Source: an uncultured Clostridia bacterium (lineage in GTDB: Bacteria; Bacillota; Clostridia; UBA1381). Taken from it: DNA of 64,000 bases. Location: the NCBI GenBank assembly GCA_947626135.1, contig CANQQZ010000003.1, positions 80,359 through 144,358 of the forward strand. The letters are read 5' to 3'. Below the pieces are notes generated by a model, which did not search any database, had not been told where the DNA came from, and worked only from the letters and a program-made list of their open reading frames with translations. How positions within the stretch are numbered: position 1 is the first letter of the stretch; each line of letters opens with the position of its first letter. Made by a program: the position numbers and the translations under genes. Shown piece by piece: positions 48,201-57,886 of the stretch.

Positions 48201-49256
48201 TTAAATATTAAAAGCCTTCGCAACAGCCGATTCGTTTAATTTTGAGCCTATAACGCAGATCCTGCCTATGACGCCCGCTCTGCCGCTTCTGACGTCAATT
48301 TCGCCCGGCACATAGTCAAAATGGAGCCATTCGCCGCCAACGCCCTCAACAATTCCCTTCGCTCTGAGAACCATACCGTATTCGTCCGCGTCATTCAGAC
48401 CGCCGAGTATAGATTCAAGCTCATCGGCGCTGTATTTGTTAGTGGTTTCCGCTCCCCAGCTCGTGAATACATCATCCGCGTGATGATGGTGGTGATGCTC
48501 ATGCTCATGCTCATGCTCATGCTCATGGTCATGCTCATGGTCATGCTCGTGGTGATGCTCGTGCTCATGCTCATGGTCATGCTCGTGGTGATGGTGATGA
48601 CCGCATACCGGACAAACATCCTCCTCCTTGAGCCGCTTCAGCTCCGCCTCAAGCGTATCGGTTTTTTCCATAGCCTCGAGCATTTGTTTTCCGTCAAGCT
48701 TTTCCCACGGCGTAACAATAATTGCCGCTTCGCCGTTCATTTCCCGAAGCAGCGCCACGCAGTCCCGTATTTTCTTTTCCGAAGCGTTTGTAGTATGGCT
48801 CAGAACCACGCAGTTCGCGTGTTCAATCTGATCCTTATAAAACTCCCCGAAATTTTCAATATACATTTTACATTTGTTAACATCCGCAACGGTCGTAAAG
48901 CTGTTGAGCTCAAGCTCCCCGCCAACGCCGCGGACCGCTCGTATAACGTCGCTCAGCTTGCCGACGCCGGACGGCTCAATCAAAATTCTGTCGGGAGCGA
49001 ATTTTTCAACCACCTGCGAAAGCGCCTTGCTGAAATCGCCCACAAGCGAGCAGCATATACAGCCGGAATTCATTTCGGTTATTTCTATTCCCGCGTCCTG
49101 CAAAAAACCGCCGTCAATGCCTATCTCGCCGAATTCGTTCTCGATAAGCACCAGCTTTTCTCCGGAATATGCCTCGGATATCAGCTTTTTTATAAGCGTC
49201 GTCTTACCCGCGCCCAAAAATCCGGAAAAAATATCAATTTTCGTCATGTAAATCAC
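48201..49256 (-). CDS. CobW/COG0523 family GTPase (putative metallochaperone) with His-rich insert
   Basis: FSGFLGAGKTTLIKKL, SGCICCSLVGD, IEPSGVGKLSDVI; HHHHEHDHEHEHEHHHEHDHEHDHEHEHEHEHEHHHHHH. Confidence 0.9.
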   Translation of the reverse strand: MIYMTKIDIFSGFLGAGKTTLIKKLISEAYSGEKLVLIENEFGEIGIDGGFLQDAGIEITEMNSGCICCSLVGDFSKALSQVVEKFAPDRILIEPSGVGKLSDVIRAVRGVGGELELNSFTTVADVNKCKMYIENFGEFYKDQIEHANCVVLSHTTNASEKKIRDCVALLREMNGEAAIIVTPWEKLDGKQMLEAMEKTDTLEAELKRLKEEDVCPVCGHHHHHEHDHEHEHEHHHEHDHEHDHEHEHEHEHEHHHHHHADDVFTSWGAETTNKYSADELESILGGLNDADEYGMVLRAKGIVEGVGGEWLHFDYVPGEIDVRSGRAGVIGRICVIGSKLNESAVAKAFNI

Positions 49257-49284
49257 TTTCCTTAAAAAAATTTCTTCTTATAAC

Positions 49285-49312
49285 ATTATAGTTCGTTTTC
49301 AAAAAAAGTCAA
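49285..49312 (-). promoter_or_regulatory. Promoter of cobW-like operon (TTGACT-N16-TATAAT on minus)
   Basis: ATTATA 49285-49290 and AGTCAA 49307-49312 on plus. Confidence 0.5.
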
Positions 49313-49334
49313 GCAAAATCCCGAATTAGTAAAT

Positions 49335-49361
49335 AAAAAACGGGCGTTCGCCCGATTTTTG
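49335..49361. terminator. Rho-independent terminator-like hairpin
   Basis: AAAAAACGGGCGTTCGCCCGATTTTT. Confidence 0.65.
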
Positions 49362-49582
49362 ACTATTGCCCAAGAAACCCATGTATGCTTTGACGCATTC
49401 GGGATAGACAATGTTTTTTCATGCTTGTTCCGTTAGTCCTGTTCCTTCGCCGCTGTCGATATGATGCCGGCAACGCTCGCGCGACCGGTGAAAATGTTTG
49501 GGTCTCCGAGAATAATAATGCCATAACAGATCCCATTCTCTGCTGCTATGATATAGCTTAGACATTCCGATCCAACTTTTCT

Positions 49583-50419
49583 TCAAATGACAGACAATCG
49601 GTATTCGTCACTCAGTTTTTGCTCAAGCGCTGCTATCAATGCTTCAAGCTCAACCTTTGTCTGAGCCTGAAGACCTAAGCTCTTTGCTATTCCGTCCGAA
49701 TCGGTGCTTATCCTTGCGGAAAGCGAAAGCTTTAAACGATTAGACATTTCATTGAAATCATATGCATGTATATGTACCGAATCGCCGGTCCTTACACCTT
49801 GAATGTGAGAAAATTGAAATTCCCGGTTTATATATTCAAAAAACGGTTTTTGAATAATCAAAACCAAATGTTTGTTAAGATATTCAAAGGTTTCAGACTT
49901 ATGATGCATTTGAACCAGTATGGTTTTTGCTGTCATTTTCCAATTCATCCAAAAAGACTTTCCGTTTTCTATATCAGCCCTTTCTACGGGAAAACCATGT
50001 TCATGCAAAAGCCGCTGACGTTCCGGCCAGACTGTCCCGGTTGTATCCATAGTCTGCAATTCTATTCCTATGAAATCTTTTACCTTTCCGTCTTTGGCAG
50101 AAATAAGAAAATAATCTACATTTCCGCCCGGGATAGAAACCTCAGGAACCACATATAATTCATTTCCCGGTTCGTGCAAAGTAAGCAAGTGCAGGCAATC
50201 AAAAAAAATCTGATTGTTTTCTAAAAGTCTGTTAGGGCAAATAATAATATTGTTTGCCTGATACTGAACAGTGCAGGTCCCTATTGCTGTTCCGGGATCG
50301 CTTTTCCGTGTTTTATAGCATTTTTTACCCGAATACGGGCATCGCTGCTGTGACACAGCCTGTTTCAAGTCGGCACTGTCATCGCAGTATACGCCAAACA
50401 GTTCTTTTACTTTACTCAT
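49583..50419 (-). CDS. NotI-family-like restriction endonuclease
   Basis: Cys-rich N-terminus RCPYSGKKC...GTCTVQYQANNIIICPNRLL and IGIELQTMDTTGTVWPERQR resemble NotI; adjacent to DNA methyltransferase. Confidence 0.78.
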   Translation of the reverse strand: MSKVKELFGVYCDDSADLKQAVSQQRCPYSGKKCYKTRKSDPGTAIGTCTVQYQANNIIICPNRLLENNQIFFDCLHLLTLHEPGNELYVVPEVSIPGGNVDYFLISAKDGKVKDFIGIELQTMDTTGTVWPERQRLLHEHGFPVERADIENGKSFWMNWKMTAKTILVQMHHKSETFEYLNKHLVLIIQKPFFEYINREFQFSHIQGVRTGDSVHIHAYDFNEMSNRLKLSLSARISTDSDGIAKSLGLQAQTKVELEALIAALEQKLSDEYRLSVI

Positions 50420-50431
50420 AGCGCTATCCTC

Positions 50432-51502
50432 CTATACTGACAATGAAAACTGTTCATTTCCCGGCTGCCCGCAGCGTTCCCGCGCAATGAAAATGTATTC
50501 ATCGGAAATATCAATACCAATAGACTTTCTTTTATATTCCATTGCCACAAGGCAGGACGTACCTGTTCCGACGAACGGGTCTAACACGATCCCATTTTCG
50601 GGACATGTCAATATTATAGGCGTTCGGCATAAATCAGCGGGATATGGTGCGAAATGCGAGGTTCGCCCTTGTGTATCTTCCGGTATAATGTCCCATATAT
50701 CGCCCGGTTTACTTCCTTTGGGATTGTATTTCAGGAAGTAGAAACCTTTTTCGTGTAATTCCCTTGCCCTTCCCGAAATCCGTTCTGAATCTGAATGCGT
50801 AGTTCTCTGAGCTCCTTTTATTACCATCCTGAAATCAGATACTTCACCGTTTTGAACTTGCTTCAACATTTCATCCAGCGCAGCCAAAGCATTCTGTTTT
50901 TGCTCGTCTGTCAATTCTGTGGAAAGTTCGATTTTTCTTTTATACCTGACACCTGTAACGCCCGTTGCCGATACAACAGCGCCGTTGACAACTTTTGTAC
51001 TTTTAGGCGTGTTTCTTATGCTGTCCACATCATAGTAATACTGCTTTTCCTGCTTCACAAAATGAAACATAGGCTCATACACGTTGCGCAACCTGTCGTT
51101 TGTATTATCCAAACCGCCTTTTACCTTATTCCATATAATTGTATTTCTGAGGATCCATCCCTTTTCTGTCAATGCAATCGCCACACGCCAGGGAATATTT
51201 AACAAGGATTTTTGATAGTAGGTGTCTCCAATGTTAAGCCAGAAAGAACCGGTCGGCTTTAATACGCGATAAACCTGCATAAATACATGCACAAGGTTTT
51301 TAATGTATTTATTGTAATCGGCTTCAAGCCCTATTCCGCCGTTCGCATATTGCCTTTTGTTCCAATATGGCGGAGAGGTGATACAACAATCAATACAATC
51401 ATCCGGAAACTGCTGTAATAATTCCAGTGCATCGCCAACGTAAAATTGCGGCATTATTGTCTGCGTATCTATATAATTGGTAATAGCTTGATTAACGTTC
51501 AA
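50432..51502 (-). CDS. Site-specific DNA methyltransferase (probably N4-cytosine or N6-adenine, type II)
   Basis: TSPPYWNKRQY catalytic motif and DPFVGTGTSCLVAMEYKRKSIGIDIS AdoMet-binding motif in beta-class order. Confidence 0.93.
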   Translation of the reverse strand: MNVNQAITNYIDTQTIMPQFYVGDALELLQQFPDDCIDCCITSPPYWNKRQYANGGIGLEADYNKYIKNLVHVFMQVYRVLKPTGSFWLNIGDTYYQKSLLNIPWRVAIALTEKGWILRNTIIWNKVKGGLDNTNDRLRNVYEPMFHFVKQEKQYYYDVDSIRNTPKSTKVVNGAVVSATGVTGVRYKRKIELSTELTDEQKQNALAALDEMLKQVQNGEVSDFRMVIKGAQRTTHSDSERISGRARELHEKGFYFLKYNPKGSKPGDIWDIIPEDTQGRTSHFAPYPADLCRTPIILTCPENGIVLDPFVGTGTSCLVAMEYKRKSIGIDISDEYIFIARERCGQPGNEQFSLSV

Positions 51503-51864
51503 ATCATCATCCCCCTTTTTTTGAGGAATTTACCGGACATAAAACCCCATGATTTATAGTATCAAAATATTACATGTTTGTCAACAACGCATCTGTAAGT
51601 ATTTTCAGGGTATACTTTTGATTTATCTTTGCGGATTTGGGCGACAAGCAAGCGGCAAATAAGCATAACAGAACGGTCAAATCCCTTGATTTGCATGGCT
51701 TTTAACCGATTTTGACATATTTTTGCAAATGTATCTATTCCCATATACATCAATAAAAGTGAATTGCTGTCTTATCTCACATCGACCCGCGCGGTATGCC
51801 TTTTATTTGATTTTGCTGTATATAGGCTTAACCGCGCGGAGCTCAGGATGGATCTTACTTAAAA

Positions 51865-53316
51865 TCATGAGTTGTTTTTCCCGTAGGTGCTCAGCATGAA
51901 CCGGCAAAATTCCTCGTTGTCGCGGGTGTTTCCGAGTGTTTTCAGAATCATGGCTATTGATTCGGCAAAAGCGCTGTGCGAAAGCTCGCGGCGAATAACG
52001 CGGCTCGCTTCAAGCTCGGTTTCGGTAAGCAGATCCTCCTCCCTGCGCGTGCTTGTTTTTAAAATATCCACCGCGGGGAAAATACGGCGCTCCTGGAGAT
52101 TCCTGTCAAGCTTCAGCTCCATATTGCCGGTGCCCTTAAATTCCTCAAAAATCACGTCATCCATGCGGCTGCCCGTTTCAACGAGCGCTGTCGCAAGAAT
52201 TGTAAGACTTCCGCCTTCTTCAATATTTCTCGCCGCGCCGAAAAACTTTTTCGGCTTGAACAGCGCTTCGGGGTCGAGACCGCCGGAAAGGGTCCGTCCC
52301 GTAGGAGTGACGGTTTGATTATAAGCGCGCGCGAGCCTTGTTATTGAGTCGAGCAGCACTACGACGTCCTTTTTCTGCTCCACAAGTCTCATTGCGCGCT
52401 CCAAAACCATTTCGGCGGTTTTGCAGTGATCGATCGCCTGGCGGTCAAAGGTGGAATGAATAACCTCCGCGTCAACGGAGCGCTTCATATCCGTAACCTC
52501 CTCCGGTCGCTCGTCAATAAGAAGTATGATAAGCTTAACATCGGGGTGGTTTTTCGCTATTGCGCGCGCAATTTCCTTTATAATAGTGGTTTTTCCGGCT
52601 TTGGGCGGCGCCACAATCATTCCGCGCTGTCCCTTGCCGATAGGCGATATTAAATCTATAAGCCTTGCCGACAGATTATGCCTGTCGCCTGTATCAAGAT
52701 GCAGCTTTTCAGTCGGATATATCGGCGTGAGACGCTCGAACGAGCGCCGCCTTAACGCGATTTCCAGCGGGTCGCCGTTAATTTTTTTGACAAACAAAAG
52801 CGGAGCGTATTTATCATCACCTTGCCCGGGGCGGGAATCTCCAAGAATTTCATCGCCGGTTTTCAGATTAAAACGCCGTATCTGCGTAGGCGAAACGTAT
52901 ACGTCGTTTGAACCGGCACGGTAATTTTCAAATCTGAGAAAACCGAATCCGTCAGCCATGACCTCCAGCACACCGCATACCTCTATGGCGTCCGCCGGTC
53001 GCTCGCGTTTCTTTCTTTCCGGAGGCTGCTCGTCCCGACGTTCCCGCTCGGGCGCTGTATGCTTAAGCCGCCGCGCGCTGTTTTCCGCAGGTTCCGCGGT
53101 TCTGCCGCTCCTCAATCCGTCGTCCGCCGCGCTCCTTTCGGGATAATCCGATGAGTGCCGCAGGGTCCTGCCGGAATTTTCCGCAATAAGCATACGCTGC
53201 TGCTCTATCCTTGCAACCAAATCAACCTTTTTCAGAGTCGAGACCCCTTTTAACCCCAAGCCCTTGGCAAGCTGCAATAGCTCGCTGCGCTTTTTCTTAT
53301 CAAGCTCTTCCTGCAT
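51865..53316 (-). CDS. rho: Transcription termination factor Rho
   Basis: ELLQLAKGLGLKGVSTLKKVDLVARI, GFGFLRFENYRAGSNDVYVSPTQIRRFNLKTGDEI, GKGQRGMIVAPPKAGKTTIIKEIA, LIDERPEEVTDMKRSVDAEVI. Confidence 0.96.
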   Translation of the reverse strand: MQEELDKKKRSELLQLAKGLGLKGVSTLKKVDLVARIEQQRMLIAENSGRTLRHSSDYPERSAADDGLRSGRTAEPAENSARRLKHTAPERERRDEQPPERKKRERPADAIEVCGVLEVMADGFGFLRFENYRAGSNDVYVSPTQIRRFNLKTGDEILGDSRPGQGDDKYAPLLFVKKINGDPLEIALRRRSFERLTPIYPTEKLHLDTGDRHNLSARLIDLISPIGKGQRGMIVAPPKAGKTTIIKEIARAIAKNHPDVKLIILLIDERPEEVTDMKRSVDAEVIHSTFDRQAIDHCKTAEMVLERAMRLVEQKKDVVVLLDSITRLARAYNQTVTPTGRTLSGGLDPEALFKPKKFFGAARNIEEGGSLTILATALVETGSRMDDVIFEEFKGTGNMELKLDRNLQERRIFPAVDILKTSTRREEDLLTETELEASRVIRRELSHSAFAESIAMILKTLGNTRDNEEFCRFMLSTYGKNNS

Positions 53317-53683
53317 ATAAAAACTCCTTTTTTTAATTTAATGCCTCTTAATATAAATTTATCAGATTTAGTTTTTTGAATGTCACGAGTCAATAAATGT
53401 GAATACAGTTTAAAAACATGAAGTATTTAACTTTAATGATATGTTAAAAGCCCTTTCAGGTAAAAACTTTATATTCATCGCTATTTTAACATATCCGTTT
53501 GCAAAAATCAAGTACGTTTTTTATTATTCCGGTCGGTTAGGTTTACGATTGATGTGTTACAAATCGACAAAACGCGCAGGAACACATATCAGCGGAAACG
53601 TATAGGATTAAATATTCTGTTATAGTACACTTTTGTTGTTTCAATACCAATTTCATAATACAATCTATAAAACTGAGCCAATA

Positions 53684-53756
53684 AAAACCACTAGTGAACT
53701 AGTGGTTTTCACAGCCCCTATAAGGGGCAGCACTTGCTAGCCGCCTCTAAGGCGGC
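53684..53756 (-). mobile_element. Probable IS200/IS605-type terminal hairpins
   Basis: AAAACCACTAGT/ACTAGTGGTTTT (53684-53709), GCCCCTATAAGGGGC (53714-53728), GCCGCCTCTAAGGCGGC (53740-53756), downstream of tnpA fragment. Confidence 0.55.
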
Positions 53757-53814
53757 ATCGAAGATTTGTCATCGCATCATCATCATAGGCAGCCACCTTC
53801 CGATGGCTGTCTTT

Positions 53815-54021
53815 TTAGCCTCTCCTCGGCTTTCCCGTGAACGAATCCATATATTCCTCTATCGATATTTGATCCGTGGCATAATCGTCCTCCAACCGGT
53901 TCCGTATGTATTCCCTGATTATTTTCTCATTCTTCCCTACCGTGTCCGCAAAATATCCTCTTGCCCGGGAATTCCGCCGTCCATATTTGTATTTCAGATT
54001 TGCATATCGGTCAAATATCAT
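53815..54021 (-). pseudogene. IS200/IS605 TnpA transposase remnant (C-terminal ~68 aa only)
   Basis: MIFDRYANLKYKYGRRNSRARGYFADTVGKNEKIIREYIRNRLEDDYATDQISIEEYMDSFTG matches TnpA C-terminus including the GYFxxTVG...YI segment; N-terminal HUH half absent. Confidence 0.78.
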
Positions 54022-54231
54022 CAGCGCGCTTTTTATTGAAAAAAATAATAAAATCCGCGGGGATTTGTCCGACCCGAAGGATACGCTTTTCGGATTTTAC
54101 GGCGGATGCCGTCGTCCGCAATCAATCCCGCCGAAGCGGGTTTTGCAAAAAGGGTATTGTAAAGATTGGATTTTAGATGTATAATAGACTAACGATATAT
54201 ACAAATCCTATTTTACAAAAGGAGAACAAAA

Positions 54232-55764
54232 ATGTTTTCACAGATAAGCACATGCGGATTAATGGGCATAGACGGTTTTGAGGTGTCGGTGCAGACGGAT
54301 GTTTCAAACGGAATGCCCGCGTTTGAGATAGTCGGATTGCCGGACGCGGCTGTAAAGGAAGCGAAGGAGCGCGTTAAAGCGGCGATAAAAAACACGGGGC
54401 TGCGGTTCCCGGCAAAACGCGTAATAATCAATCTTGCGCCGGCATCCCAGAAAAAAGGCGGAGCCGGCTATGACCTTCCGATAACGGTATCGATTCTTGC
54501 CGCGACGGATCAGATGACTGTAGATGACGCCGATGAAACGATGTTCATAGGCGAGCTGTCCCTGGACGGAAGCATAAACAGCGTTGACGGCATACTGCCG
54601 ATGGTGATTTACGCATACAAAAACGGTTACAGGAACATATTCGTTCCAAAGGATAACGCAAATGAAGCAGCCGTTATTGACGGTGTGCGCATTTATCCTG
54701 CCGCATCGCTGCGCGAGGTATGCGACCATTTTACCGGAGCCGCCCGCATCGCGGAGCATACTGTGAATTTAAAGGAGTATTTTTCGCGAAGCGCCGAAAG
54801 CCTGCTTGATTTCCGTGACGTTAAGGGACATGAAAACGTGAAGCGCGCGCTTGAAATAGCGGCTGCGGGAAATCATAACGTATTGCTTATCGGCTCGCCG
54901 GGAACGGGAAAAACGATGCTTGCGCAGCGGATGCCGGGGATTCTTCCGGATTTGACGTTCGACGAGTCGCTCGAGGTGACAAAAATCCATTCCATAGCCG
55001 GAGTGCTGCCCAAAAATATGCCGCTTATTTTAAATCGCCCGTTTCGCTCGCCGCATCATACCATTTCATCAGCCGGACTTTCAGGCGGCGGTTCTTCGCC
55101 GAAGCCGGGCGAATTATCGCTCGCGCATAACGGCGTGCTGTTCCTGGATGAGCTTCCGGAATTCCACCGCGATGTGCTTGAGGTATTGAGGCAGCCGCTT
55201 GAGGACGGCGAGGTGACAATATCGCGGGTCAACTCCACTCTTACATATCCATGCAATATTATGCTCATAGCGAGCATGAATCCGTGCCGCTGCGGTTATC
55301 TGGGCGACAGACGCAGGCAATGCACCTGCACTCCGAAGCAGATAAACAACTATCGGCGCAGAATATCCGGTCCTCTGCTTGACCGTATCGATATACAGGT
55401 TGAGGTCCCGAACGTAGATTACGACGATCTCACGTCCCGCGCAAAAACAGAGTCGAGCGCCGAGATAAAAAAACGCGTCAACCGCACGCGGCAGGTTCAG
55501 CTGGAGCGCTATAAGGGAATGAACATATACTCCAATTCGCAGCTTACGGCGGGTATGCTGCAAAAATACTGCGCTCTGAGCGATGAGGATAACGAAATGC
55601 TCAAGGTTGCTTTTGATACGCTCGGATTAAGCGCCCGGGCGCACAGCCGTATATTAAAGGTGGCGCGTACAATCGCGGATCTTGACGGCGACGAGAATAT
55701 TAACGCGTCGCATATTGCCGAGGCGATACAGTATCGCAGTCTGGACAGAAAATATTTTGAATAA
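54232..55764 (+). CDS. YifB/ComM family Mg-chelatase-like AAA ATPase
   Basis: EVSVQTDVSNGMPAFEIVGLPDAAVKEAKERVKAAIKNTG, LLIGSPGTGKTMLAQRMPGILP, FRSPHHTISSAGLSGGGSSPKPGELSLAHNGVLFLDELPEF. Confidence 0.95.
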   Translation: MFSQISTCGLMGIDGFEVSVQTDVSNGMPAFEIVGLPDAAVKEAKERVKAAIKNTGLRFPAKRVIINLAPASQKKGGAGYDLPITVSILAATDQMTVDDADETMFIGELSLDGSINSVDGILPMVIYAYKNGYRNIFVPKDNANEAAVIDGVRIYPAASLREVCDHFTGAARIAEHTVNLKEYFSRSAESLLDFRDVKGHENVKRALEIAAAGNHNVLLIGSPGTGKTMLAQRMPGILPDLTFDESLEVTKIHSIAGVLPKNMPLILNRPFRSPHHTISSAGLSGGGSSPKPGELSLAHNGVLFLDELPEFHRDVLEVLRQPLEDGEVTISRVNSTLTYPCNIMLIASMNPCRCGYLGDRRRQCTCTPKQINNYRRRISGPLLDRIDIQVEVPNVDYDDLTSRAKTESSAEIKKRVNRTRQVQLERYKGMNIYSNSQLTAGMLQKYCALSDEDNEMLKVAFDTLGLSARAHSRILKVARTIADLDGDENINASHIAEAIQYRSLDRKYFE

Positions 55765-55777
55765 CGGGGAGAAGAAC

Positions 55778-57112
55778 ATGATACCGGTCAGCGTGGGCGA
55801 GGAATATGTGATTTGTATAGAAAGCGTTGCGGCTTTGGGGTCCGGCGTGGGGCGCGTGAACGGATTCACGGTGTTTGTGCCGCTGACAGCCGGAGGCGAC
55901 GTTGTAAAGGTCCGGATAATCAGAGTCCGCCGAAGCTTTGCCGAAGCGGAGCTTATAGAGGTTATAGAGCCGTCGCCGGACAGAACGGAGCAGGAGTGCC
56001 CCTATTTTCCGCGCTGCGGCGGATGTCGGCTCCGTCACATGAATTACGGCGCCCAGGTTGAATGCAAACGGATGATGGTCGAAGATACGATGAAGCGCAT
56101 AGGCGGCTTTAAGGATTTCGTTCTTGATAAATTTATTCCGGCTCCGAATACGGATCATTATCGCAACAAAGCGGTTTTTCGAGCGTCCGAGAGGAATGGG
56201 CGCGTGATTTTCGGATTCAGTTCCGCTAAAAGCCGTGATATTATTCCGATCGGGCATTGTCTTATCTGCGACGCGGATTTTGCGGAAATTGCCGCCGCGG
56301 CGGCGGATCATGCGAATAAGCACGGAATCAGGGCTTATGACGGAAGGAAAGGAACGCTGAAAAGCGTTTTTGTGCGGTCGAGCCGCGCGTCGGGTAAAAT
56401 CGCCGCGGTGATCTCCGCTGCTGGCAAGCTGCCGGAGGAGCGCGGACTTGCGGACGCTTTAATTGCGGCGTCCGGAAAAATATCCGGCGTAATGCTTGAA
56501 AATAACGGAAAATTGCATACCGTTTACGGGTCGGAAACGCTTACGGAAAACATACTCGGTATACGATTTGACATATCACCGGAATCATTTTTGCAGGTAA
56601 ATCCCGGGCAGACGGAGCAGCTTTACAAAACGGCGCTCGATTTTGCCGATATAGGCGGCAATGACACGGTTATGGATTTGTACTGCGGCATAGGAACGAT
56701 ATCTCTTGCGGCGGCAAAGAACGCCGGGCGGGTTATCGGCGTGGAGAAAAATGAGCGCGCGGTGCGTGACGCGCGAAGGAACGCGGAGCTTAACGGCATA
56801 CGCAATGCCGAGTTCTTTGCCGCGGGAGCGGAGGATATAGTTCCGGAGCTGATAAAAAGCGGCGCGACGCCCGATGTTGTAATACTTGACCCGCCGCGCT
56901 CGGGAAGCAGTGAAAAAACAATTGACGCCATATGCTCCGCGCAGCCCGGGAGAATAGTATACGTGTCCTGCGACAGCGCTTCGCTCGCGCGGGATGTAAA
57001 GCGCATTGCCTGCCGCGGTTATCGTATCTCCCGCGCCGCCGCGGTGGATATGTTCCCGCATACGTCACACGTGGAGACGGTGGTGCGGCTGTCAAAGTGC
57101 AAGCGGGAATAA
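55778..57112 (+). CDS. 23S rRNA (uracil-C5)-methyltransferase, TrmA/RlmD family
   Basis: TRAM-like start, CPYFPRCGGCRLRHMNYGAQVECKR Fe-S motif, DLYCGIGTISLAAAKNAGRVIGVEKNERAV, DPPRSG, VYVSCDSASLARD. Confidence 0.94.
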   Translation: MIPVSVGEEYVICIESVAALGSGVGRVNGFTVFVPLTAGGDVVKVRIIRVRRSFAEAELIEVIEPSPDRTEQECPYFPRCGGCRLRHMNYGAQVECKRMMVEDTMKRIGGFKDFVLDKFIPAPNTDHYRNKAVFRASERNGRVIFGFSSAKSRDIIPIGHCLICDADFAEIAAAAADHANKHGIRAYDGRKGTLKSVFVRSSRASGKIAAVISAAGKLPEERGLADALIAASGKISGVMLENNGKLHTVYGSETLTENILGIRFDISPESFLQVNPGQTEQLYKTALDFADIGGNDTVMDLYCGIGTISLAAAKNAGRVIGVEKNERAVRDARRNAELNGIRNAEFFAAGAEDIVPELIKSGATPDVVILDPPRSGSSEKTIDAICSAQPGRIVYVSCDSASLARDVKRIACRGYRISRAAAVDMFPHTSHVETVVRLSKCKRE

Positions 57113-57175
57113 TCTGAAAGTTTATTGCGGGAAATAAAGGGGCGTATCGTAACGATACGCCCCTTAAAATTCCGC
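57085..57175. repeat. Direct repeat copy 1: rlmD 3' end plus terminator
   Basis: GCGGCTGTCAAAGTGCAAGCGGGAATAATCTGAAAGTTTATTGCGGGAAATAA...GGGGCGTATCGTAACGATACGCCCCTTAAAATTCCGC. Confidence 0.9.
57137..57170 (+). terminator. Terminator of rlmD-like gene
   Basis: AAGGGGCGTATCGTAACGATACGCCCCTTAAAAT. Confidence 0.75.
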
Positions 57176-57315
57176 GTCCAAAAAGCTTGCATAAATTTCT
57201 TATGGTTTTGGTGATAGAATAAACCGCCTGAGACGGATAAAAATTTTTTTCAATGAGAATTTCCCGAAAACCTCCGTCCCCTTAAAGGTTTTGATTAACC
57301 GCCTCGGAATAGGAT

Positions 57316-57750
57316 TTATAAGTCTAATAGCTGCTTTTTCTTTTCGTCAAACTCCTCCTGAGTAACGACACCTTGATCAAGCAATTCTTTGTAGCTTTTT
57401 AATTTATTTAAATTGTTTAATTCTGTCACAGATGTATTATCTTGTTCAATTTTTTCTATTTTTAAGCGCGCATTTTTCTCTCGAGTGTTTCCGCAAGAAC
57501 AAGTGCCAACATACATGGAATTTTTTGCGCCACATGCAACACATTCCCAGCTTCTATCATTAGTATCGGATATTATTTTTGTTTTTGGAGCTTCAGGCTT
57601 CGTTAGAGCCACAATAAGAGCGAATATCCCAAAAAAGAATCCCCACCAAAACCAATTGGATGAATAGCCTTTGTTTTCTATAACTTTATCTACAACCACT
57701 CCCCAAATTACACCTGCTACGAGTGCAGAAATTATAATGATAGCCGTCAT
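57316..57750 (-). CDS. Membrane protein with zinc-ribbon and C-terminal SHOCT domain
   Basis: TM segment ISALVAGVIWGVVVDKVI..., CVACGAKNSMYVGTCSCG, SHOCT LKSYKELLDQGVVTQEEFDEKKKQLL; RBS AAGGAAG before ATG 57750. Confidence 0.75.
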   Translation of the reverse strand: MTAIIIISALVAGVIWGVVVDKVIENKGYSSNWFWWGFFFGIFALIVALTKPEAPKTKIISDTNDRSWECVACGAKNSMYVGTCSCGNTREKNARLKIEKIEQDNTSVTELNNLNKLKSYKELLDQGVVTQEEFDEKKKQLLDL

Positions 57751-57886
57751 AACCAAAACTTCCTTTCTTAAACCAATATAATTACGGCTCGTATTTGCCG
57801 TTTTAATCAAACATTTTCTTCTATTTCCATAAACCGCCGCAATTACGGCACACGGCAAGCCGCCCCTTATGAATAAGATTTTATGT

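Noticed and set aside
48321-49265. 314-aa plus-strand ORF with Met/Leu/Val repeats (VMLMLMLMLML...)
   Set aside because: Reverse complement of the His-rich tract of the CobW-like gene, not an independent protein.
51562-51753. 63-aa minus-strand ORF upstream of the methyltransferase
   Set aside because: No convincing RBS or recognisable family; possibly a chance ORF in AT-rich intergenic DNA, although an R-M controller was considered (no HTH seen).
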